Shown here piece after piece: positions 8,479-17,041 of a DNA stretch of 64,000 nt; the stretch's first letter is position 1, and each line of letters begins with the position of its first letter. The position numbers and the translations under genes were made by a program. The notes beneath the pieces were generated by a model. That model saw nothing but the letters and a program-made list of their open reading frames with translations. It was not told where the DNA came from and did not search any database. The DNA is from Halomonas sp. (GTDB lineage Bacteria; Pseudomonadota; Gammaproteobacteria; Pseudomonadales; Halomonadaceae). The stretch covers positions 1-64,000 of the forward strand of contig NZ_JAKDUR010000007.1 in NCBI RefSeq assembly GCF_030457605.1, read 5' to 3'.

Positions 8479-9819
8479 ATGCCCATTGACAACGAATCGC
8501 CCCTTTCCGTCAGCCAGCTCAACCAGCAGGCGCGCCGCTCCCTTGAGCGCGGCGTGGGCGAGGTCTGGGTTGAGGGTGAGCTTTCCAACGTCGCCCGCCC
8601 GGCCTCGGGGCATGTCTATTTCACCCTCAAGGATGACAGCGCTCAGGTCCGCTGCGCGCTGTTTCGTACCCAGGCACGCTTTGTGGCCGCCCCGCTTGCC
8701 GATGGTAATCAGGTCAAGGTACGTGCGCGGGTCTCGCTGTTTGAACCCCGTGGTGACTATCAGCTGATCGTGGAAGCGGTACAGGCCGCGGGGCTGGGTG
8801 AGCTGCTGGCCACTTTCGAGCGGTTGAAAAAACGCCTCGACGGCGAAGGCATCTTCGCCAACACCCGCCCGCTTGCTTATCCGCCGCGGCGACTGCTGGT
8901 CATTACCTCAGCCAGCGGGGCGGCAGTGCGTGACGTACTCGCGGTGCTGGAAAAGCGCTGGCCGCTGGTGGAGGTGACGGTGATCCCCGTACCGGTGCAG
9001 GGCGAACAAGCCGCGCCGGCGATGATCGCCGCGCTGGGGCTGCTGAATCGCCAATCGCGCCTTGAGGCGGACAAGGACGTGATCCTGATGACGCGGGGCG
9101 GCGGCAGTCTGGAAGATTTGTGGGCGTTCAATAATGAACATCTGGCCCGGGCGGTATATCACTCGCGGCTGCCGGTGATGTCGGCGGTGGGTCACGAAGT
9201 CGATGTTACGCTGGCCGATTTTGCCGCCGACCGCCGCGCCCCAACCCCGTCTGCTGCCGCCGAACAGCTGGTACCCGACCAGCCCGCCTTGCACAACAGC
9301 ATTGCCGAGCAGCAGCGCCGATTGAAACACGCCATGCGGGCGCGCCTTGAGCGCGATAGCCAGCGGCTTGATGCGCTACGGGCACGGCTGCGCCACCCCG
9401 GTGAAACGCTGGGCCACAAGCGCCAGCAGCTAAAAGCTCTGACCGTGCGGCTTGAACGCGCCGCGCACAAAAGCCACGCCGAGCGGCAAAGTGCTCTTGC
9501 GCAGCTGGAAAAGCGGCTGAAAAATCACCATCTTGACCGCCGCCACCGGCAGGAAAGCGAGCGTTTGGCCGCGCTCGCCGGCCGGCTGGAAAACGCCATG
9601 CGCCAGCAGTTGCAAACGCGTCAGGCGCGCCTGACGTCAGCCGCCCGGGAACTTAACGCGGTCAGCCCGCTGGCGGTGCTGGGGCGCGGCTACGCCATTG
9701 CCCAGGATGCACAGGGGCAGATTATCCACCGCGCGGCGGATACCGCCCCCAGCCAACGGCTGAAGCTACGGCTTGGGGAAGGCTCGCTGAGCGTGGAAGT
9801 CAAACGGCGGTATCAATAA
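8479..9819 (+). CDS. xseA: exodeoxyribonuclease VII large subunit
   Basis: Catalytic subunit of ExoVII, which degrades single-stranded DNA in both directions. 446 aa. An N-terminal OB-fold (SVSQLNQQARRSLE, VWVEGELSNVARPASGHVYF) is followed by the nuclease core (VITSASGAAVRDV, LMTRGGGSLEDLWAFN, SAVGHEVDVTLADF, RAPTPSAAAE), a long coiled coil (about residues 280-400) and a C-terminal strand (GRGYAIAQD). ATG 8479 keeps the family N-terminus; ATG 8428 and GTG 8422 are possible and neither has a strong ribosome site. xseB is not in the window. It is divergent from guaB and converges on argA with 8 nt between the stops. Confidence 0.95.
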   Translation: MPIDNESPLSVSQLNQQARRSLERGVGEVWVEGELSNVARPASGHVYFTLKDDSAQVRCALFRTQARFVAAPLADGNQVKVRARVSLFEPRGDYQLIVEAVQAAGLGELLATFERLKKRLDGEGIFANTRPLAYPPRRLLVITSASGAAVRDVLAVLEKRWPLVEVTVIPVPVQGEQAAPAMIAALGLLNRQSRLEADKDVILMTRGGGSLEDLWAFNNEHLARAVYHSRLPVMSAVGHEVDVTLADFAADRRAPTPSAAAEQLVPDQPALHNSIAEQQRRLKHAMRARLERDSQRLDALRARLRHPGETLGHKRQQLKALTVRLERAAHKSHAERQSALAQLEKRLKNHHLDRRHRQESERLAALAGRLENAMRQQLQTRQARLTSAARELNAVSPLAVLGRGYAIAQDAQGQIIHRAADTAPSQRLKLRLGEGSLSVEVKRRYQ

Positions 9820-9827
9820 GCGCGGGC

Positions 9828-11165
9828 TTAAACCAGCGCCTTGAACAGCACCTTGGATTTACGCGCGTGATTGTAGGAATCGCGTTTGAGCGGCGGCAAC
9901 TCATCCAGACTGGCCGAGCGAAAGCCCTGTTCGGCAAACCAGTGCACGGTGTGAGTGGTCAACACAAAAAGCGCGCCTATGCTGCGTGTTCGCGCACGTT
10001 GCTCAAGCGCCTCTACCAGCCGCTCGCCCCGCGCGCCGCCGCGATAATCACGGTGCACTGCCACGCAGGCAATCTCGGCCACATCAGCCTGGTCAAACAG
10101 CTGCAACGCACCGCAGCCGATCACCATGCCGTCGCGTTCGATCACTAGATAATCGTCGATTTCGTGCTCAAGCCGCTCCCGGGAACGCGCTACCAGCATG
10201 CCGCGCTGCTCAAGCGGTTCCAGCAGCTCCAGCAGGCCGGCCACGTCGCCCAGGGTGGCCGGACGCAGCTGTTCGTAACGATGCTGGGTGATCATGGTGC
10301 CCACGCCATCCCGGGTAAACAGCTCGCCCAACAGCGCATCGTGATTGCGCCACGACAGCAGGTGCGTGCGCGCGACACCTTCACGCGCGGCCGCGCAGGC
10401 CGCTTGCAGGTGGCGGGCGAGTTCGCTGCCCGGAGTGGCCGCGTTCAACCGTGGTGCTGCCTCGGCCGGTGCCAGCTGGCGCAGCAGCGTGCCCTTTGCG
10501 TCGGTCAGCCCGTCGGACTCGCCCAACAGGATGAGCTTGTCGGCCTTGAGCGCCACGGCGGCATGCCGGGCCACATCGGCGGCGTCCAGATCAAACACTT
10601 CGCCAGTGCTGGAAAACCCCAGCGGCGGCAGCAACACTAGCGAGCCCTGATCCAGAAGCACCTCCACGGCACCGGCGCGCACCCGGCGCACTTCACCGCT
10701 GTGGTCAAAATCAACGCCTTCACGCACGCCCAGCGGCTTGGCCGTGACCAGATTGCCCGAGACCACGCTAAGCTCAACCCCGTGCAGCGGTGTGCTGGGC
10801 AACCCCAGCGAGAGCCGTGCTTCAAGCCACAGCCGTTGCTGGGCGGCTACCCGCTCAACCTGACGCATAACCGCGGCGTCTGCCACCCAGCGGCCGTTTA
10901 CCCGGCGCGGCGTGACGCCGGCATCGCCAAGCGCTGCCTGCACCTGGGGGCGAATGCCGAACACCACGGTCAGGCGCACGCCCAGCGTGTGCAGAAGCGC
11001 CAGGTCCTGCACCAACTGCTCGCCGCGTTCCGAGGCCATGGCCTCGCCTTCCACCAGAATGACGAAGGTTCGGCCGCGGTGCGCATTGATATACGGCGAA
11101 GCGTTACGAAACCAGTCAACAAAGGGGAAGCGCGTATCCACGGGCGGCTCTCCGGCAGCAGTCAT
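9828..11165 (-). CDS. argA: amino-acid N-acetyltransferase (N-acetylglutamate synthase)
   Basis: Acetylates glutamate with acetyl-CoA, the first step of arginine synthesis, and is normally feedback-inhibited by arginine. 445 aa, close to the E. coli enzyme. The N-terminal part is an amino-acid-kinase fold (FVILVEGEAMASE, VVFGIRPQV) that binds arginine. The C-terminal part (from about residue 295) is a GNAT domain with EIACVAVHRDYRGGARGERL. It is a single-gene unit between xseA and the phosphate transporter operon. The stop lies 8 nt from the convergent xseA stop. Confidence 0.95.
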   Translation of the reverse strand: MTAAGEPPVDTRFPFVDWFRNASPYINAHRGRTFVILVEGEAMASERGEQLVQDLALLHTLGVRLTVVFGIRPQVQAALGDAGVTPRRVNGRWVADAAVMRQVERVAAQQRLWLEARLSLGLPSTPLHGVELSVVSGNLVTAKPLGVREGVDFDHSGEVRRVRAGAVEVLLDQGSLVLLPPLGFSSTGEVFDLDAADVARHAAVALKADKLILLGESDGLTDAKGTLLRQLAPAEAAPRLNAATPGSELARHLQAACAAAREGVARTHLLSWRNHDALLGELFTRDGVGTMITQHRYEQLRPATLGDVAGLLELLEPLEQRGMLVARSRERLEHEIDDYLVIERDGMVIGCGALQLFDQADVAEIACVAVHRDYRGGARGERLVEALEQRARTRSIGALFVLTTHTVHWFAEQGFRSASLDELPPLKRDSYNHARKSKVLFKALV

Positions 11166-11189
11166 TCATCAGGATGGAAGGAAAATGGC

Positions 11190-11223
11190 TAAACAAAGCA
11201 CTGCGGCACCCGAAGGTGCCGCA
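11190..11223 (-). terminator. terminator of the DUF47-PiT operon
   Basis: Perfect stem TGCGGCACC/GGTGCCGCA with a CGAA-type tetraloop (11202-11223). On the minus strand it is followed by GTGCTTTGTTTA, a broken T tract. It lies 27 nt after the transporter stop. Confidence 0.6.
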
Positions 11224-11250
11224 AAAACAGACAGGAATGCAGGAACCGGG

Positions 11251-12519
11251 TCAGGCGCCAAACATGCCTTTCAACATAAAGAAGAACAGAATGGCAAGCC
11301 CGGCGCCAGCAGGCAAGGTAATCAGCCAGGAGACGGCAATAGTGCCAATCACCCGCAGGTTGAGTGCGGTCATCCCCCGGGCAAGTCCGACGCCCAGCAC
11401 CGCGCCCACCAGTGTGTGCGTGGTGGAAATCGGCAGGCCGGTGCCCGAGGCCAGCACCACGGTAGTGGCCGCCGCAAGCGTCGCGGCAAACCCGCGGCTT
11501 GGCGTCAGCTCGGTGATGCGCGTGCCCACGGTGGCAATCACCTTGTGGCCGTAGGTCACAAGCCCGACCACAATACCGCCGCCACCAAGCACCAGCACCC
11601 ACCACGGCACCAGCGATGCACCGCCGATCTGGCCGTCGTTTTGCACCACATTGATCACCGCGGCCAGCGGCCCTACGGCGTTGGCCACGTCGTTGGAGCC
11701 GTGGGCAAAGGCCATGGCACAGGCGGTAAACAGCATCAGCACGCCGAATACACGCTCGACGTTGCCGTAGCCAAACTGGTCTTCATGGGAGTGTACGTAC
11801 TTGACGCGCCGTTCAAGCATGATGCCGATACCGGTGACCACCAGCCCGACAATCACCGAAAGCCCGAGGCTTTGCAAAAAGCTGATATGCAGCCCGACGT
11901 GCTTGAGCCCTTTGGTCATGGTGACCATGGCCACGATAAAGCCGACCATGAACATGTAAAACGGCACGTAGCGTTTGGCGGCGGCAAGCGGGTCACGATC
12001 CTCAAAAATCAGTAGATGCACGGACTTGAACAGGACAAAGCCGACCGTACCCGCCAGCAGCGGCGAGATAATCCAGCTCGCGGCAATGGTGCCCACTGCG
12101 CCCCAGTCCACCGTGGAGGCGCCCAGCCCGGCCACGGCAAAACCGACAATCGCGCCGACCACCGAGTGGGTCGTGGACACCGGCCAGCCCTTGAGCGAGG
12201 CCACCAGCAGCCAGGTGCCTGCCGCGAGCAGTGCCGCCAGCATGCCGTATACCAGCAGCTGCGGGTCATCCTGCAAAAGTTCGGGGTCAATAATGCCCTT
12301 GCGGATCGTGTCGGTGACTTCGCCCCCGGCAAGCCAGGCGCCCAGAAATTCGAACACGACCGCAATGATGATGGCCTGCTTGATGGTAATGGCCCGGGAA
12401 CCCACCGACGTGCCCATTGCATTGGCCACGTCGTTGGCACCCACGCCCCAGGCCATGAAAAACCCGAACGCACACGCCAGTAGGATGAGAATATCGCCGT
12501 GCTGTGCAATAACCTGCAT
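11251..12519 (-). CDS. PiT-family inorganic phosphate transporter
   Basis: Low-affinity, ion-coupled phosphate permease of the inner membrane, 422 aa. Two inverted PHO-4 repeats carry the signatures GANDVANAMGTSVGSRAIT near the N-terminus and HGSNDVANAVGPLAAV in the second half. There are about ten hydrophobic segments, and a hydrophilic loop (about residues 205-245) separates the two halves. The stop of the upstream DUF47 gene is 9 nt away, the usual arrangement in which the DUF47 partner supports Pit function. The substrate is phosphate by family. Known systems also take up metal-phosphate complexes, so that remains possible. Confidence 0.93.
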   Translation of the reverse strand: MQVIAQHGDILILLACAFGFFMAWGVGANDVANAMGTSVGSRAITIKQAIIIAVVFEFLGAWLAGGEVTDTIRKGIIDPELLQDDPQLLVYGMLAALLAAGTWLLVASLKGWPVSTTHSVVGAIVGFAVAGLGASTVDWGAVGTIAASWIISPLLAGTVGFVLFKSVHLLIFEDRDPLAAAKRYVPFYMFMVGFIVAMVTMTKGLKHVGLHISFLQSLGLSVIVGLVVTGIGIMLERRVKYVHSHEDQFGYGNVERVFGVLMLFTACAMAFAHGSNDVANAVGPLAAVINVVQNDGQIGGASLVPWWVLVLGGGGIVVGLVTYGHKVIATVGTRITELTPSRGFAATLAAATTVVLASGTGLPISTTHTLVGAVLGVGLARGMTALNLRVIGTIAVSWLITLPAGAGLAILFFFMLKGMFGA

Positions 12520-12528
12520 ACTGCCCCC

Positions 12529-13209
12529 TTAGCGCGCGGTAAGAATCTGCAGACGGCTACCCACGCGCTCGGCGCGGTCGGACAGCTCGCCAATACCGTC
12601 GATGATCTTGTACAAGAAGATCACGTCCACGGGCGGCAACTCTTCTTCCAGCTCGAACAGCTGACGACGGATGGCCACCTGCTGGCTGTCGGTCTGGTGC
12701 TCGAGTACGTGCAGTTCACGGATCATGTTCTGCATCACGTCGGCCACGTTGCTGCCAAACGCAGAGTCCAGCAGCTCCTGAAGCTCCTCCAGCGCCTGGC
12801 GCGCCTGGGCTACACACTTCACGCTGGTACGGATGTAATCGCGCATGGGGCCGGCAAGGGAGACAGGCACCTGCATTTTACGTCCCACCATGATGCCGGT
12901 AATGTCGCGCACCTTGTTGGCGATCTTGTCCTGCACGCTGATCAGGTCAAGCAGATCCGAACGCGATACCGGCAGAAACATGGTGTTGGGCAGGTTCAGC
13001 CGCAGCTCGGTCTTGAGCTCGTCGGCCTCGTGTTCCAACCGGGTGACGTTCTCGCGCAGCTTGGCTGCGCTGTCCCAGTCGCTTTCAAGGGACGCCTCAA
13101 AGAACGGCAAAAGCTGGTCAGCGCATTCGTTCGCCTTGACGATATGCGCCAGCAGCGGCTGGAATGGCGAACGGCCAAACATTGCAGAAAAGGGATTCGA
13201 GGTAACCAT
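12529..13209 (-). CDS. DUF47/TIGR00153 family PiT accessory protein (PhoU-like)
   Basis: 226-aa all-helical cytoplasmic protein of the PhoU-like DUF47 family. Diagnostic segments are NPFSAMFGRSPFQPLLAHI at the start and LPPVDVIFLYKIIDGIGELS near the end. I chose ATG 13209 because it starts this conserved block; the frame is open for 30 more codons upstream, but that stretch contains a 15-bp tandem repeat and has no homology. It is the first gene of an operon with the PiT transporter. The family is thought to control Pit activity; direct proof here is lacking. Confidence 0.9.
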   Translation of the reverse strand: MVTSNPFSAMFGRSPFQPLLAHIVKANECADQLLPFFEASLESDWDSAAKLRENVTRLEHEADELKTELRLNLPNTMFLPVSRSDLLDLISVQDKIANKVRDITGIMVGRKMQVPVSLAGPMRDYIRTSVKCVAQARQALEELQELLDSAFGSNVADVMQNMIRELHVLEHQTDSQQVAIRRQLFELEEELPPVDVIFLYKIIDGIGELSDRAERVGSRLQILTAR

Positions 13210-13221
13210 AAAGCCTTTAAG

Positions 13222-13251
13222 CCTGTTGTCGAAAAACCTGTTGTCGAAAAG
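13222..13251. repeat. tandem 15-bp repeat in the leader of the PiT operon
   Basis: Two adjacent copies of CCTGTTGTCGAAAA(A/G), identical at 14 of 15 positions, 13-42 nt upstream of the DUF47 start. The period of 15 does not match the 11-bp period of a Pho box. Confidence 0.7.
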
Positions 13252-13360
13252 CCCGTAAATGGCGGGCGCCAGTATAAAGACTGGCCTGGCCGCCGTCACA
13301 AAAAGTTCATGGGGTCATAAAAGTTTCACCCCATTGTCATGCAAAGAGGTAGCACGCGTC

Positions 13361-14341
13361 ATGTCGAGTTCTTCTTCCAGCCCTTATTCACGCTCTTTTT
13401 CACGCCCGGTCTCAAGCCCTGTCTCAAAACCGGGTTCAACCACGGATATGCGGCCGGACGCGCCAGCCCCACAGGAAATCGAGCTCAAGCTGGCACTGGC
13501 CCCCGACAGTCCGGCACAACTCATGGCTCATCCGCTGCTGGTCGCACAGGCGCCGGTCAAGCAGACTTTGACCAACAGCTACTTTGATACCCCTGACGGC
13601 ATACTGGCGACCGAGCGTATGGCTCTGCGGCTGCGCCAGGTTGACGGTATTACGTTGCAAACGCTGAAAACCGCCGGGCATGGCGGTGGCGGCCTTTCCC
13701 AACGCAGCGAGTGGGAGTGGGAAGTAGCACCGGCGCAGCTTGACCTGCCTGGCCTTGCCGAACTTGCCCCGATACGCGCACTGGGCCATGACGCGCTAGC
13801 GAATCTTGCCGTGCAATTACGTACCGACTTTACCCGCCGGCGCCATGAAATCACCCATCGCCACAGCGTGATTGAAGTGGCGCTGGATGAAGGCGAGATC
13901 CTCTGCGGGCAGGCCAGCGCGCCCATCCGCGAGCTGGAACTGGAGCTCAAGGCGGGTGCGCCCGAAGCCCTTTGGGAACTGGCCGACATACTGGCCGAGA
14001 CCGTTGCTCTGCGCCCGTCCGACAGCAGCAAGGCTGCCCGGGGCAATGCGCTGGGCAAAGGCCACTGGCCGCTACCCGAGGCACAAACGCCCGGCGAATG
14101 GTTCCATCGCGCCATTCTTGCGCTGGATGCCTTTCATGACAGCAGCGAGGCGAATTTCCTGCATACGGCACACAGCGCGCTGAGCTGCCTGGCCCGGCAC
14201 GCCGAGCTAACCGCCAGTGAACAGTTGCTTGCCCAAACCCTGTGCCGCGAGCTGGACAATGACGGCCAACCCACTGCCGCCTTTGGCCAGGCCGCGCTCA
14301 CGCTTGCCAGGTGCCTCGCCCAGCGCGCACCGCTGCGCTAA
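13361..14341 (+). CDS. CYTH domain protein (YgiF-like inorganic triphosphatase)
   Basis: 326 aa. A Ser/Pro-rich N-terminal tail (residues 1-29) precedes a CYTH domain starting at the signature EIELKLAL. Further tunnel residues are seen in NSYFDTPDGILATERMALRLR and in the acidic strand IRELELELK. The C-terminal third is helical and resembles the CHAD-like part of YgiF. Such enzymes cleave inorganic triphosphate with a divalent metal. ATG 13361 has AGAGGT about 10 nt upstream; ATG 13448 would remove the Ser-rich tail. It is divergent from the DUF47-PiT operon and followed by the ion-channel gene. The biological substrate is not certain. Confidence 0.85.
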   Translation: MSSSSSSPYSRSFSRPVSSPVSKPGSTTDMRPDAPAPQEIELKLALAPDSPAQLMAHPLLVAQAPVKQTLTNSYFDTPDGILATERMALRLRQVDGITLQTLKTAGHGGGGLSQRSEWEWEVAPAQLDLPGLAELAPIRALGHDALANLAVQLRTDFTRRRHEITHRHSVIEVALDEGEILCGQASAPIRELELELKAGAPEALWELADILAETVALRPSDSSKAARGNALGKGHWPLPEAQTPGEWFHRAILALDAFHDSSEANFLHTAHSALSCLARHAELTASEQLLAQTLCRELDNDGQPTAAFGQAALTLARCLAQRAPLR

Positions 14342-14412
14342 GCTGGACGCGCAGCCGGCAAGGCACAACATACGCCGACTGCACTTCGCTTATTGTCTGT
14401 CAGGGAAGCACC

Positions 14413-15294
14413 ATGAGCTTAACGCCCGGTTCGGAAGGACTGCGTACGCGCATCTTTCATATTATTTTTGAGTCCGATACGCCCGCCGCCAAAGGCTTTG
14501 ACATCGCCCTGATTGCGGCCATCCTGATCGGCACCGCGACGATTCTGCTCGACAGCGTCGTTGCCTATCACCAGCGTTTTGGTGACCTCTTCAACTTCCT
14601 TGAATGGACGTTTACCGTCCTGTTCACCCTGGAACTTGCCGCGCGTATTTACTGCCTTGAGCGCCCATCGCTGTACCTCAAAAGCTTTTACGGCGTGGTG
14701 GATGTGCTGGCGATACTCCCGGCCTGGCTGGTGCTTCTCATCCCTGGCTCTCAGGGGCTGGTCATTATCCGATTGCTGCGGGTACTGCGGATTTTCCGCA
14801 TTCTGCGGCTGATGGAGTTTGTCGGCGAAGCGCGGCTGCTGATTGATGCCGTACACCGCAGCCTGCGCCAGATATTGCTGTTTTTCCTTAGCATTTTGAT
14901 GATTGTCACGCTGTTTGCCGCGCTGATGTATACCATCGAGCCGGCCTCTGCGGGCTTTACCAGCATTCCCCGCTCGATTTACTGGGCGATTGTCAGCATG
15001 ACCACGGTGGGCTATGGCGATATCGTCCCCATCACTGCGCTGGGCCAGGCCATCACCGTATTGCTGATGCTGCTGGGCTACTCGATCATCGCCGTACCCA
15101 CCGGGGTGTTTTCTGCCCAGGTGATCCGTTCGATCCGTGCCGAACGCTACTCGGACGAAGCCTGCCCCGGCTGCGGCCACGACCGCCACGAAAAGCGCGC
15201 CTATTACTGCCTGCGCTGCGGCACCTGGCTTGACGAAGACAGCGAAGACCCGCGCCTGGCTGAGCCGGACCAAAACAATACGCCCCGGGACTAG
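14413..15294 (+). CDS. voltage-gated-type potassium channel with C-terminal zinc ribbon
   Basis: 293-aa inner-membrane channel of the six-helix ion-transporter family. S1-S4 lie at about residues 20-150, with a voltage-sensor-like S4 (IIRLLRVLRIFRILRL). A pore loop carries the potassium filter MTTVGYGDIVP (about residues 196-206), and S6 follows. The cytoplasmic tail holds two CxxC pairs (CPGCGHDRH and YYCLRCGTW), a small zinc ribbon that ends the protein. ATG 14413 follows GGAAG. It lies 71 nt after the CYTH gene. A hairpin spanning its stop codon may end transcription. Ion selectivity is inferred from the filter; the role of the zinc ribbon is unknown. Confidence 0.9.
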   Translation: MSLTPGSEGLRTRIFHIIFESDTPAAKGFDIALIAAILIGTATILLDSVVAYHQRFGDLFNFLEWTFTVLFTLELAARIYCLERPSLYLKSFYGVVDVLAILPAWLVLLIPGSQGLVIIRLLRVLRIFRILRLMEFVGEARLLIDAVHRSLRQILLFFLSILMIVTLFAALMYTIEPASAGFTSIPRSIYWAIVSMTTVGYGDIVPITALGQAITVLLMLLGYSIIAVPTGVFSAQVIRSIRAERYSDEACPGCGHDRHEKRAYYCLRCGTWLDEDSEDPRLAEPDQNNTPRD

Positions 15295-15304
15295 GCCCGG
15301 GGCG
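15281..15304 (+). terminator. GC-rich hairpin across the channel gene stop codon
   Basis: Stem CGCCCCGGG/CCCGGGGCG with a 6-nt loop that contains the TAG stop. The T tract after it is short (TATTC), so termination is likely but not certain. Confidence 0.5.
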
Positions 15305-15356
15305 TATTCAGTACCCGCCATCAACCGGATGGCGGATCAGGCGCGGCAAGGCACCC

Positions 15357-16136
15357 TTAATCCATCTTGAGCGGCGCATCCCAGGCATCGAGTTCCGCGT
15401 CGCTCCAGCCACCGTAACCGGCGTTGGGAAAGACGATCCATTCCGTTCCCAGACGCTCGGCATTGTCTTCGACCAGCTCGTGCTTCTCTTCAAGGCTTGT
15501 GTCGGCAAACTCGCCGGAAAAGTCATGCAGTGAATCCCCCAGCTGCATGACCAGCGTATGGTTTTCAGCCACTTTGGCGCGCCGTTCTGTCTTGGGCGGG
15601 CCCAGCAGCATGACATGGTCGTCACTGACCTGCGGCAGCTCAAGCGCCTTCAGGGTATTGATGCTATCCGCCTTGTTTTCTTCGTAGCGATCAGACACAT
15701 AGTAGATCGACACATCATGCTCATCGGCATAGTTCAAAAAGGCCAGCGCGCCGGGAATCAATGTCGGCTCGCCCTCGCGCTCCCAGACTTTCCATGTATC
15801 CCAGCTGGTAAAGTCGTGACACTCAGCGATGTCACGCGCCAGCAAGGCGCTGTTGTCGATTACCGTTTCATCCAGATCGGTAATGATAGCCAGGTCGGCA
15901 TCGTCGCCGTGGGCTTCCAGCTGCTCTTTCAGGCGATACGTTGCCAGGCTGAACCCTTGGCGCTGCAGGGCAGCGACTTCGGCAGACTGTTGCTGATAGC
16001 GCAGCCCCATGGTGTAGGCAGCCGGCTCACAGGCTGCTGCATCATCAGCAACAGCCTGACCGGCGAATAGAGGCAAGGTGGCTGCCCCACTCAACACAAC
16101 GGCTGTCATGGCACGATAATAACGCTGCATCGTCAT
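15357..16136 (-). CDS. periplasmic acid phosphatase / 5'-nucleotidase, e(P4) family
   Basis: HAD-superfamily class C-type phosphatase, 259 aa, that would remove phosphate from nucleotides in the periplasm. The catalytic DxD is in ITDLDETVIDN, followed by YYVSDRYEE and a late acidic motif LGDSLHDFSGE. A Sec signal peptide is present (hydrophobic AVVLSGAATLPLFAG, cleavage near AVADD). Unlike the name-giving lipoprotein e(P4) there is no lipobox Cys at the end of the signal, so it is probably soluble. ATG 16136 has AGGAG 11 nt upstream; ATG 16130 is an alternative. It is separated from yciO upstream by a terminator and a 200-nt A/T-rich stretch, so it is likely its own unit. Confidence 0.87.
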   Translation of the reverse strand: MTMQRYYRAMTAVVLSGAATLPLFAGQAVADDAAACEPAAYTMGLRYQQQSAEVAALQRQGFSLATYRLKEQLEAHGDDADLAIITDLDETVIDNSALLARDIAECHDFTSWDTWKVWEREGEPTLIPGALAFLNYADEHDVSIYYVSDRYEENKADSINTLKALELPQVSDDHVMLLGPPKTERRAKVAENHTLVMQLGDSLHDFSGEFADTSLEEKHELVEDNAERLGTEWIVFPNAGYGGWSDAELDAWDAPLKMD

Positions 16137-16302
16137 ATGTTCTGTTGCTCCTGTTGATGTCATTCCATCAGCGGACAATCGCTCCGTGGTTTGCCCCGAA
16201 GTGTCACATCACGCTGTCTCAGGTTAACGAACAGCAACCTTATTTTATTTTTATTGAACATTCAAACAATCAAAAAAATAAGAGACTCAGCCTGACCCCG
16301 CC

Positions 16303-16347
16303 AGGAAAACAAAAACCCGGTGCAGGCTGGGCACCGGCACCGGGTTT
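16303..16347 (-). terminator. rho-independent terminator of rnm-yciO
   Basis: Minus-strand stem AAACCCGGTGC/GCACCGGGTTT followed by TTTTTGTTTT, 26 nt past the yciO stop. The rest of the gap to 16137 is A/T-rich and must hold the promoter of the acid phosphatase. Confidence 0.8.
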
Positions 16348-16372
16348 ACGCGTGTACAACGCTCGGGGGACG

Positions 16373-16996
16373 TTATTCCACAAACGGCGTGACGTCTCCT
16401 CGCCCTTCGCGCACGATGACCGGCGGCAGTTCACGCAGATCAATCACGCTGGTCGGTTCCAGGTGGCAGGCCCCGCCGTCGATGATCAGGTCCAGATGCG
16501 CACCAAAGCGCTCGCGAATCTCTTCCGGGTCGGTCATGGGCAGCTCTTCGCCTACGGGTATAAGCGTGACACTCATCAGCGGCTGGCCAAGGGCTTCAAG
16601 CAGCGCATGGGTAATGCGGTGATCTGGCACGCGCACGCCGATGGAGCGGCGTTTCGGATGCAGCAACAGGCGCGGCACTTCATGGGTGGCCGTCAGGATG
16701 TAGGTGTAAGGCCCCGGCGTGTGCGCCTTGAGCAGGCGAAACTCGGCGTTATCCACCTTGGCGTAGGTACCGATCTCGGAGAGATCCGAACACACCAGGG
16801 TAAAGTTGTGCTTCTGATCCAGCGAGCGCAGCCACTTGATCTTCTCGATGGCTTTTTTCTCGCCCATCTGGCAGCCCAGCGCATAGCCCGAGTCGGTAGG
16901 ATAGGCGATCACCCCGCCCTTGCGAATCACCTCTACCGCCTGATCGACCAGGCGCTTCTGCGGATTTTCCGGATGAATCTGGAAGAACTGGCTCAT
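16373..16996 (-). CDS. yciO: YciO-type Sua5/YrdC domain protein
   Basis: 207-aa member of the YrdC-like family that includes threonylcarbamoyl-AMP synthases. Seen are GGVIAYPTDSGYALGCQ, the conserved KxR-like KWLRSLDQKHNFTLVC, GPYTYILTATHEVPR and SIGVRVPDH. The PTDS segment and sequence order fit YciO rather than TsaC. ATG 16996 has AAGGAGA 8 nt upstream. It lies 45 nt after the PHP phosphatase gene, an arrangement also found in E. coli (yciV-yciO), and ends at a terminator. YciO itself has weak or uncertain activity in tRNA t6A synthesis. Confidence 0.9.
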   Translation of the reverse strand: MSQFFQIHPENPQKRLVDQAVEVIRKGGVIAYPTDSGYALGCQMGEKKAIEKIKWLRSLDQKHNFTLVCSDLSEIGTYAKVDNAEFRLLKAHTPGPYTYILTATHEVPRLLLHPKRRSIGVRVPDHRITHALLEALGQPLMSVTLIPVGEELPMTDPEEIRERFGAHLDLIIDGGACHLEPTSVIDLRELPPVIVREGRGDVTPFVE

Positions 16997-17041
16997 GGTC
17001 GTCTCTCCTTTTGATGAAAATAAGCGCGCCATACTCTCACT

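Noticed and set aside
13222..13251. Pho box before the PiT operon
   Set aside because: The repeat unit CCTGTTGTCGAAAA has a period of 15, not 11, and poor match to CTGTCAT.
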